Shown one piece after another: positions 44,921 to 53,840 of a DNA stretch of 57,748 nt. The stretch is taken from positions 1-57,748 of the forward strand of contig MZNV01000017.1 of the NCBI GenBank assembly GCA_002081555.1, read 5' to 3'. Position 1 is the first letter of the stretch. Each line of letters starts with the position of its first letter. Below the pieces are notes generated by a model, which worked only from the letters and a program-made list of their open reading frames with translations, ran no database searches and was not told where the DNA came from. The position numbers and the translations under genes were made by a program. The DNA is from Protostelium mycophagum. Lineage: Eukaryota > Evosea > Variosea > Protosteliida > Protosteliaceae.

Positions 44921-46597
44921 TTATGTACTTTTGTCTAGTGGAACTACAGAGTTGTAGTGCTGTCCCAGCCCAAATGCAAACCGGTGGAATCTGAAAAGTC
45001 AAGGAAATTTCACCACCTTCACAAAAATTTGGGACGAGAAGATTCTCGGAAAAAGGATACGTGATCTGGATGGGGTTTCCAGTGAATTCTTGACCCATAA
45101 TTAGATCTGGCGTATTTTCTTCTGCCACGAAAATGTGTATGGGGGTTTCAAGGGAATGAGAAATCGCGCGAATCTCCAGCTGCCCACCCCAGCAAGAAGT
45201 CTGCGCCGTCTTGTCACAAAATTGAACAAATTGTTCTGTGGGGGTAAGAAATGGGCGTTGTAGATGGTGAAGATTCGGAGAAATTTCACCTTCGGTCATC
45301 ATGTCGCCGTTTGGGCCTTCTAAAAATGGCCTAAAGTCATCTGGATGTGCCTTCATGTAATCGGCAGCAGCAACACGCAAGTTTCTGTGGTAATCCTGTA
45401 CAGCCTCAGAACGTTATGTTATCTTCGTATGACGTCATCACATTTTTATATGACGTCATCAGGACGTAACTGGGGTGGAAAATGCAGGGGAAAGATCTTT
45501 GTGAGTTGTAGACATAAAAAGTCCTACGGCAGAGCCGCACAAAATATGATGTTCTTACGATGTTGATCATGATTGATGATGACGTCATAGGAAGACTCAC
45601 CTTGGGGATATTCTTGCCGAGCTGCGACATCTGATGCGCGATGGAAGCGTATAGACAATTTCCGTCTGGTTGTATTTCGTGCACTCTTAGATTTTTCGTT
45701 GACAATTTTTGTGCCATCTGCACATTTTCGATTTCTTTTTTTGTGGCTCCCATGTTCTACAACGAGTCAAAACGTCGCCGGCTTAACGTGAATTTCGCGG
45801 TTGGAAACCGTGAATACGAACAAACGTAATTAAAGTGGATCTACAATTGTGTAGAAGAAACACTCACTCTCTTTTCTTCTGCGATTCGGTTTTCTTCGTC
45901 CATCTCTTGTTGAGCTTTGGCAGCTCTCTTCTTGATCTGTTTGTCTTTCTGCAGCTTCATCTTCTCCATCGCTTTATTCATTAGTCTCATACAAATTGTG
46001 ATCAGACGATAGATCAGCGATTTGTCATGATCAAATACATTAACAAACATATCTGAACATGGAAAGTCTTTAAAGCACGTTTGGAAAATGAATCACCTTC
46101 TCTCGTGCTCTCATCCATATCTTCTACAGGAGCAGCCTTCTCTTTGGAGTCTACCTCTTTCAGTTCCTTTTCATGTCTCTTGGCTAGTTCATCCTCCATT
46201 TTTTTGATCTGATCTTGAGCGTCCTTCTTGGCTTTCTTGTCGTTCTTTGAGAAGGAATGTAACATCGCAGATGTCTTCTTTTTCAGATCCTACATCGAAT
46301 TAAGATTTAGAGACGTTTTTGCATGACTTACCTGGACTTCTCGTTTATGTCGCTGCACCATCTTTCCTCTGCTCTCTGTTGATTCCTCTTCATCCTCTTC
46401 AGAAGAGCCGTCAATTGATTCCTCGGACTTGAGAGAAACTGCTGGTTCAGAGGGAGCAGGTGTCTCAGAGGTGGTCTCTACTTCCTGGATCAAAGATCAG
46501 CGCGATCTCCTGCCCATTTAATTACCTCCTGCTCCTGGTCTTGATCGTCACCTCCAACAACAATCATCATGGGTCCTCCCTTTTTCTTCTTTCCCAT
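44921..46597 (-). CDS. OTUD6B: OTUD6B-type deubiquitinase
   Basis: ATG at 46597 (MGKKKKGGPMMIVVGGDDQD), an acidic Ser/Glu stretch, then the coiled-coil head typical of OTUD6: VQRHKREVQDLKKKTSAMLH, KKDAQDQIKKMEDELAKRHE, KQIKKRAAKAQQEMDEENRI. The OTU domain gives HEIQPDGNCLYASIAHQM (catalytic Asp and Cys), VAAADYMKAHPDDFRPFLEG, FVQFCDKTAQTSCWGGQLEI, ISHSLETPIHIF, and FAFGLGQHYNSVVPLDKST with the catalytic His. OTUD6B acts on translation-related ubiquitin signals in animals. Seven or eight exons. The intron near 45400-45600 carries three TGACGTCA sites and a REP-like hairpin. Stop at 44921. Confidence 0.9.
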
Positions 46598-46700
46598 TTT
46601 GTATTCGTCCTTATGATATCTGATTGATCCTGATGTGATGTGATACACGTAAAGTGCGCGAAAAACAACGCTTTCACAGTAGCTTCGCATCACTTCCACA

Positions 46701-47122
46701 ATGTCAGCAGCCAGAGTCGGAAACATTGGCTGGGGTATAGTCGCCGTCATCCTTCTCTTTGGAATATCATGTGTTTTATTTCTTCTTGCATATAGGCTGC
46801 TGCCCACAAGACACGCGTGAGTATCATCTTCACCTTTCCTACTAATTCATTCAGAGTATGCTGCTTTCTGATCGCGGTCACGACAAATGCATTATTCTTT
46901 TCTGCATTAGCTTATGCGCCAAAATCAACCAACCCGGGAGCCTCCACACATCCGGTAGACTTTTGTCTCTCAGCAAGAGCGCTCACGACTTTGCAGGACT
47001 ATGATTACACTGTATTAGCCAGAGGATTCGTTGCGTTCTTTCTTGGATGTTGCTTGTGCTATTCTCTATGTTGCTTTGCCGCTTTCAATTCTGGACCAAC
47101 AACTCCCATCGAGATTCCATGA
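46701..47122 (+). CDS. Small three-span membrane protein
   Basis: ATG at 46701, two exons with a 38-base intron (about 46818-46855). Helices: GWGIVAVILLFGISCVLFLL, VCCFLIAVTTNALFFSALAY and, after an extracellular loop with YDYTVLARGF, FVAFFLGCCLCYSLCCFAAF. It ends PTTPIEIP. The first two helices resemble V-ATPase subunit e in size and layout, but the third helix does not fit. It is divergent from OTUD6B, starts 103 bases apart. Confidence 0.65.
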
Positions 47123-47334
47123 TCATTACTTTATTCCTGATTGAGAGCTGTCATCATGGTCAGATTAGACATCCAACTTTGTAAAGAATGTTATTAACAT
47201 AAATTAATGTTCATTTGGTGATCAATGAGTGCCCGTACAGACACATTTTGCTTCGGATTGGTTGTTTCCGTTACCTGATTCAAGATTCCATACTTCGTTT
47301 CTCTGCGCAAAAATGTGGACCTCTTTAAAAATCC

Positions 47335-47568
47335 AAACCATCAATGAACCAATTTAATTTGCAAAAGAGCGAACTAAAACCAACAACAACAGACTCCAAC
47401 GATTTGTATTTCACTCGCCGTCCTCGTCCATCTACATATGGGGAGAAGTTACCTTCTACTTGGTCTGTCTGCTGGATGTGTACATCAACCATGGCCCTCG
47501 TTAAAATAAATTGAATTGTAGGCGACGTTACTTACGTCTTCGTCCTTCCATTGCACTGGGACACTCAT
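47335..47568 (-). CDS. Small protein of about 60 residues, start overlaps the GNAT start
   Basis: ATG at 47568 gives MSVPVQWKDED. An intron (GTAAGT at about 47535 to ACATCCAG at about 47475) joins QTDQVEGNFSPYVDGRGRRV, then KYKSLESVVVGFSSLF, CKLNWFIDGLDF, stop at 47335. No family recognised. Its start codon overlaps the opposite-strand GNAT ATG by two bases, so either both messages start very close together or one start is wrong. Confidence 0.4.
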
Positions 47569-48174
47569 GACACAGCGCCTTCAATTAGAGATTCATGATG
47601 GTCTCCAGTCGTTATTAGACGACAAAGAAAAGGCAGAAAAGACATCAATTCTCATCACACAAAACTTTCAGCATCAGTTAGCCACAGACGATAACACATC
47701 AGCTCCTGACATAAAAGAGCTCCTTACAGATGTTTGCAGTTATCACAATGCAGAAGAAGTCAAGTGGTTCCTATTATCAGATAATCAAAACATCGTGGGA
47801 GCTTGTGCTGGCACTCTGTATCCAACAACAGAAGGCCTCAAGTTGTTTCTTCTTAATCTGTGCGTGGAGAAATCTTTGCAAGGTCGAGGGATCGGCACAC
47901 AATTCTTAGTTTTGATTGCACAAGATTGCGTAGCGAGAGGAATCAACAAGGTCAGAATGATGACCTGGCTCATTTTTGAGACGAACAGGTGATTGGTTCG
48001 GTTGACGCGAAAGACGAGAGGTTGCATCGTCTGTACAAGAGTCTTGGTGGGGTGATCTTACCCCAGAGTTCGATGAGTTACAACAGCGCCCCACAGAGAT
48101 TTGTCCGATTTGAAGCACAGCCAAAGAGCTTGTTGGAACAAGTTGCTAGTCAAAAAAGGGCGAATGATAAATGA
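47567..48174 (+). CDS. GNAT-family N-acetyltransferase
   Basis: Two exons, 47567-47950 and 47989-48174, about 190 residues. The acetyl-CoA loop reads SLQGRGIGTQFLVLI (Q-x-x-G-x-G), preceded by the beta4 strand LKLFLLNLCVEKSLQGR. GINKVIGSVDAKDERLHRLY then KSLGGVILPQSS is motif B. No targeting peptide. Small-molecule or protein acetylation; substrate unknown. It looks complete. Confidence 0.85.
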
Positions 48175-48361
48175 ATGGGCGAGTCCGCGCAAGATGCTGG
48201 TGTTCTGAATCTTCATATTGTTTGGATCCATCAAAGTAAAAAACAAGAGCGTGCCCTTCTTCAAACTCTGGAGAGTCGCCCTCATCTGCCTTCTCGCAAA
48301 AATGACAATAACTTGCTTCTACAACGGACCCCGGAAATTTCCAGCGCAGTCTATTCCTGTC

Positions 48362-51300
48362 ATGAACAGGCTTCCCACCCTTTCTGCCTTCATCATCACC
48401 TTTTTCTTCTTTGTTTCTGGTGAGATCGTAACGATCTCATCTGATTTTGAAGCCATCACAGCACAACAGGCTGTAGAGACGGCAGATGATGTTGCCTTTT
48501 GGAAGAGTAATATAGAGTGGAGTTACTTTATGAATTTGGACAAAGATGGTTACTACCGCACATATCGTTCTGGTGAATATGGAACAGATCACGAAGATAA
48601 TTCCACATCAACATCAACTTTAACCAACACCGTGGATTACCTCTGGGATTATTGTGAGCGGATTGATTTTCTGATCGTCGCATTCTTCTTTCAGATGGTC
48701 TGATGCGATGTATACAAGAAGCAGAAATCGTGAAACATATAGAGGTCACGAATAACTCTAACAGCCAATGGATATTACACGACATCAGTGACCTACAATA
48801 TACAACCAGGAGGCTACGGATACGCGGCGTATACCTCTCAGGCAGTCGCTTTTCCTGGTCTTGTAGTGGACACTACAGGATACCCCTCCACATTCTCCAT
48901 TTTCCTCAGAAGTACAAACCCTGTACAAGTGAGATGATCTATAAATAGCAACTTCCTGATGACTTGTAGTTGGTCATCAAAGCGGCGACCAGTGTACCTT
49001 CCTGTCATAATTCTTGGACAGCCAGTATAAGCAATACGGACTGGCAGCAGCTCCATTTTTCGAAGTCGTCATCCACACCCGCCGATTGTCCGGTAGATTG
49101 GTCCAAACTGAGCATGATTTCAATAGTGATCACAGGTGAGCTTCTTATATTTAATGTAAATGTACATACTGTACGGATAACATGACGTCATCAGGGGGTC
49201 AGAACGGTACACTTGATATGGGACTTTTAAGTTTCACTTCCACTGATTGGAAGTTGCCGCGCCTCCCTCTGTGGTATGTAAGTGGCACCGACAGAACAAT
49301 CAACACCACAAATTTATACGAAGACTTTTCGAGCGGAACCTTAGACCCCAGTTTGTGGAAGGTTGGCCTGAGGTGCGTTTGATGACGTCATATTGTCAAA
49401 TTTTGACCCGAAATAGATATTGGGGGGGATGTTTAGACGGGTGGAAGTTCTTCTGATAATAGTAACATTGACAGTTGTAGATTGGCTTGTAAACAGCCGG
49501 GTTCAGGAGGGGTCGTTCCGGAGAATGTACAAATCGTCAGGAGAATTCTCCATGGCAACAATTCCAACATTACAAATACCACATCTGCGTATAATTCACA
49601 ATTCTACTTGCGTTTGGAAGCACATGGAAATTATTACAATGGAACTGTTCAGGGGACCTGGCCAAACATGACAAGACGCACAGACCCACAAGGCATCAAA
49701 CGAGTAGGTGCCCTGTTATCTACGGAGAATTACTACGCCTCCGGGAGCTACGAGGTGATTTCAATCATACCTCACGTCAATTTTATTGTAACATTTTTGA
49801 CAGGTCAGGATGAAGTTGACGCGGTTTCGGGACCCGGTATCGGGGGGAGGGGGCGTGGTAAATGCAATATGGACTTTTCATTACGAAGAATTCGGCCAAT
49901 ACCACCCTTACTACAAGTGAGAACTCTAAGGAAAATTGTTTTGACGGGGATAGGTGCATGCCGGTGGGTTGTATCTATAGAAAGTATTTTAACTTGGATA
50001 CGTATTATGCCAGAAACCATGAGATCGACATCGAACTGCCTGGTATTGTTTCTCATTTCCATTACAGAATATTTTATAATTCTTCACAGCAATACTTCAC
50101 TTCCTGATGTCATTCTTTTCAGCGGTTTTTGCGGCTGTGCCGCAACCCCGTCTCGGCAGCACACCGAAACAGTATCTAATCCAATTCACTTCCATCACAG
50201 GACGATTCAAAGATAAAAATATTCAAACTTTTAGGCCACGACCAGGACGGTTCCAACATTGGGTTTGACAAGAGTCTCTTCAACTATTGGCAGGGGGAGA
50301 ACGGAAACGGTTATGGAAGAGCACCTTATCCTCTCTGGAAGGGTGCCGTGTACAGGGGAACGCCTCAAGGAAATCTGGACGATATCGCTTTGGAAGGGTG
50401 AAGGTCTAATCATAGATGTGCCAGATCTGATTGCTTTCAGATGGGACGAGTACAAATCGAACCCGACGTACACAGAAGATCTCCGTTTTGGTGGAGAACT
50501 GGGTCCTGATGGAGAAGACGGATGGCATGTGTACCGCATTGACTGGCACACAAATCCCTCACAAGTGCTCTACTACGTCGATGGACAACTGTTGAAAAAT
50601 TCCTCAAACGACCCAGTCATGTCCGGTCCCAATGGGACCACAACCACTTCCGCACAGGCGTATATTCCATTTTACGCCTCAAGGCTCAACATAGGCGCTT
50701 GGTTCCCATACGGGAACAACCCATTCAACACCAACCAGACTTCACATTGGGCCGGTATGTTTTCATTTCTAGAATATTGGAGATGAGTTTGGAAGGTGAG
50801 CCACTGTTTGATGTCGACGCCGTTCTCGTGGATTACATCAAGATTACGCCCTTCGGAGAGTCCGGAGATCTTCCTCCCAGGGAGACTTACCCCGAGACGG
50901 GTTACGCCCCTGTCGACCAGTTTCCCATAACCCCTCTTCCATTCTCATCTCAGAGCTCTCAGTCATCTACAACTACTTCTACAATGACACCCTCCACCAG
51001 CTCGTCGACCCCAGTGAGCTCCACAACATCAGACGGGAAGACAGGGAGGGTCGGCCTGAGGATGAGTTTCAGAGGCGTAAATTCCACAACAGTAAGCCCA
51101 CTCTAATTCGTCACCGAAGATGTGTTTTCTTTGTTCTGGTATACTTGGATGTTTGACTCATGCATTTGTTTGAACAGAAATTTTCATTTAGCAGTTTCAC
51201 TGGACTAATAAAACAACCTCTATAACTTCAATGAAGTAAGCGCCAGCTGCAAACTGAAGTGTACAGAACATACAGAGAGTTATCAACGAGACAGGTGACC

Positions 51301-51899
51301 ACGTCGCCGAGACATTCAACGTACCCCGTTCTTTCGTGACCGGAAGCGTTGTCTCTTCTTCAAAGAGAGACACGGGCTTGACACTTCAGTTCTACATCAC
51401 AGGTTCCTTCACTTCTGGACAGGTCAATAATGCTGCACAACAGCTGACTGGAATCGTTGTAGAAGGGGCAACTAGCTCTTCTGTTACCATGACAACGGAC
51501 AGCGTTTTGATACCGGAGCCGTCCACCAGCACAGCTCCGGTAAATATGAAAAACATTATAGTATCAACTCGCTGAGTGTGTACAGCAAGGGAATACAGGT
51601 GGACCTTCTGGTGTGAATCCTGCTGCAATTGCAGTACCTGTGGTCCTCGGAACTCTCGTCATTGTCGCCGTGATCGGTGAGCGCATCGTCAATCCAACAA
51701 CATCTAAAAAATTTTAGTGGCAGTTGTTATTTTGAAAAACAAGAGGAATTCGGGTGCCGCGGTGGCGCCAAATCTAGAAGCGTCTGCCCATCCTTTTGAG
51801 CGACCTCCATCCAGTGGAAAACAAGCCTTCCTGCCGGAGTCTGAAGAGCTACAAACCGGGACAGCCAGCAAGGCATCTGATACGGCAGCGTTGAATTGA
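48362..51899 (+). CDS. GH16 Kre6/Skn1-like cell-wall protein, type I membrane
   Basis: ATG at 48362 starts a signal peptide (MNRLPTLSAFIITFFFFVSG). About 12 exons. The GH16 domain contains LYEDFSSGTLDPSLW, NSQFYLRLEAHGNYYNGTV, RVGALLSTENYYASGSYEVR and the catalytic motif NHEIDIELPG. Then WQGENGNGYGRAPYPLW, FRWDEYKSNPTYTEDLRFGG, GWHVYRIDWHTN and VLYYVDGQLL, as in the yeast beta-1,6-glucan proteins Kre6 and Skn1. A Ser/Thr linker, an extra beta-rich domain (about 51260-51540), a membrane helix IAVPVVLGTLVIVAVI and a short cytosolic tail end it at 51899. Yeast Kre6 is type II with an N-terminal cytosolic region; here the signal and the C-terminal helix make type I likely. It may build or remodel the cyst or spore wall. 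Confidence 0.85.
50130..50144. repeat. REP-like hairpin TGCGGCTGTGCCGCA in a GH16 intron
   Basis: A perfect 6-bp-arm hairpin with 3-base loop. Others of the same form: 2864-2876, 35624-35638, 35784-35796, 41843-41857, 45526-45538 and a shorter one at 33195-33205. All are in introns or spacers. Confidence 0.9.
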
Positions 51900-51985
51900 T
51901 TTGATCGAATTAAAGATGTATATTTTACAGCGTTTTAAATTTTTAGTGAGGATTTTTTGTATCAAGATCCTCTACGATCGTCGAC

Positions 51986-53600
51986 TCATTCATTCGAACT
52001 CTTCAATATCTGATGTCTCTTGTACAAAGCAAAGGCTATGACCAGAAGGATGCCAGATATAAATATAGCACCGGACACTGTCGAGACAAGTTCAGTCTGC
52101 TGGTCGATGTTACTTAGTGGCACAAAAACCTGGATCTGCTGTGTCTGCTCAGGTGTCAGTCTGTTCGCATCTGATGATATCTTAGCGATAGGAATTTTTG
52201 TGGCGAACCGTGAATACAGGATCCAGATTTGTGTCGATTATAACTTACGAATGTCTTTCCGTACATCACAATATGTTTTAAATCCCAGTTGTAAGTTGTG
52301 CATGTCGCCTCCCAAGAAAGATTGTGTTGTCCCGGTACCACTCTCGGTATTTTCAGATAATTAGGCTGTACAAATTAGAATTAACAAAAGTGGACCTTTT
52401 TCACACATTTGTATCAGTGTCATACGTTTCTCCTTCAAAGAAAACTCGAAACATACTCTCACAGCTGCAGAAAGGCTGGAACGATAAGAAGAGGGTGGTT
52501 TGTTCGATTGAAAAGCCTGAAGCAAGCTCTGATGTGTAGATGGGAGAGATCGAGATATTAGGCGCCTCTGTTGACTGTAACGGTGGGTCAAAGAATTGTA
52601 AAAAGGTGGGAAACTCAGATTCAGAATTCAATAAATGATATTATAGAGTTGAGTTCTTTTGTCAGTTTCTAGAAATTCTGGCTAATTTGCGTGTTTGTTA
52701 TCGTGATGTTTGCGTCTTACCGTGATCTGTTGTCCAATGAAGAAGTCGAAGATCTGCTCTGCAGAACTATACAGGCCCGATGAATTGTACACCAATGAGA
52801 TGCTGCTTCTCATAGGCTTGTGGTGTCAGTTTGAATTTTCCATGAGATTTCAGTGAAAAGACTCACCGTGCACCACATGATGTATTGTAGAGGGACAACC
52901 TCGTCTGTTACATAAACCTGAGTGGTGGTTGTTTCGTAGCTATTCATTGTGAACTTGATGAAGCTGGGGGGAGTATTGCATATGAGCTGAATACTTTCAA
53001 TCATCTACAACGAGTACTGTCTTCTTGATCATGTAATGTCATACTTTTCTTATTCTAAGGATGTACATCAATTGTTTACCATTTTTGATACTTCAGAGAA
53101 GTCCCATGTGAAATTTGACATTTTTGATCCTCCATCGTGGAATACCAAAGATGTGATGTTCAGAGGCTTCATCACAAACTGATTTGGTGACAGCTGTCCA
53201 CATGTCAAATGCCATGTCATGTCACTTGGCATGTCACCTGAACAGTCGTGGGGATTCCGGAAAAGATGGAGCTGTTGTTGCCAGGGATGTAACCAAACGC
53301 ATTGACTGTCACGTTTGGTGCTGTGCAGTTATCAACAGAATCCAAGTATAGAGGAGGTAGCTTCACTATTTGGCGCATATCCTCAATATGAGACTGCAAC
53401 ATTCAGTGATTCTATTTTTAGATTTACATATGATGAAGAACAGACATAATATGTGTTTCCATTATGATAGATCATAGCCTCTTTGAGTGTCAGACAACTG
53501 TAAGATGTAAGCAAAGAATGAGTTTTAAGCAGTTTTTGTATCTGATGAAGTTGTAAACGAAGATATGATTGGCAAAGCCACATAGAAAATATACTCTGAT
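51986..53600 (-). CDS. Type I membrane protein with large beta-rich ectodomain (start uncertain)
   Basis: Exons of extracellular beta-sandwich type, with many Asn sites: DMRQIVKLPPLYLDSVDNCT, FGYIPGNNSSIFSGIPTTVQ, SLVFHDGGSKMSNFTWDFSE, NTPPSFIKFTMNSYETTTTQ, ISISPIYTSELASGFSIEQT. A juxtamembrane piece EQTQQIQVFVPLSNIDQQTE leads to a helix LVSTVSGAIFISGILLVIAF and a short tail ALYKRHQILKSSNE, stop at 51986. No signal peptide exon was secured; it may begin near 53570, or this may be the 3' half of the next gene upstream. No family recognised. Confidence 0.5.
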
Positions 53601-53840
53601 ACACTACTTTTATAACACAAACATTTATTCAGTATTAATTTTCCATTAATATTTCTATACTAAAAATCAAACTATAAAAGATTGTTGCCTGCGGTACTTA
53701 GATATTTCTATTTGTCTCGTCAATCCTGTGCCCTGAAGACTTTCAAAAAACATTAAACAGAAAAATGAATATCCCCGACAGACCAAAATGCATATTTGTG
53801 TGTTATAGTTGCCAAAATAAATTTTTCTCTTTTGTATTAT

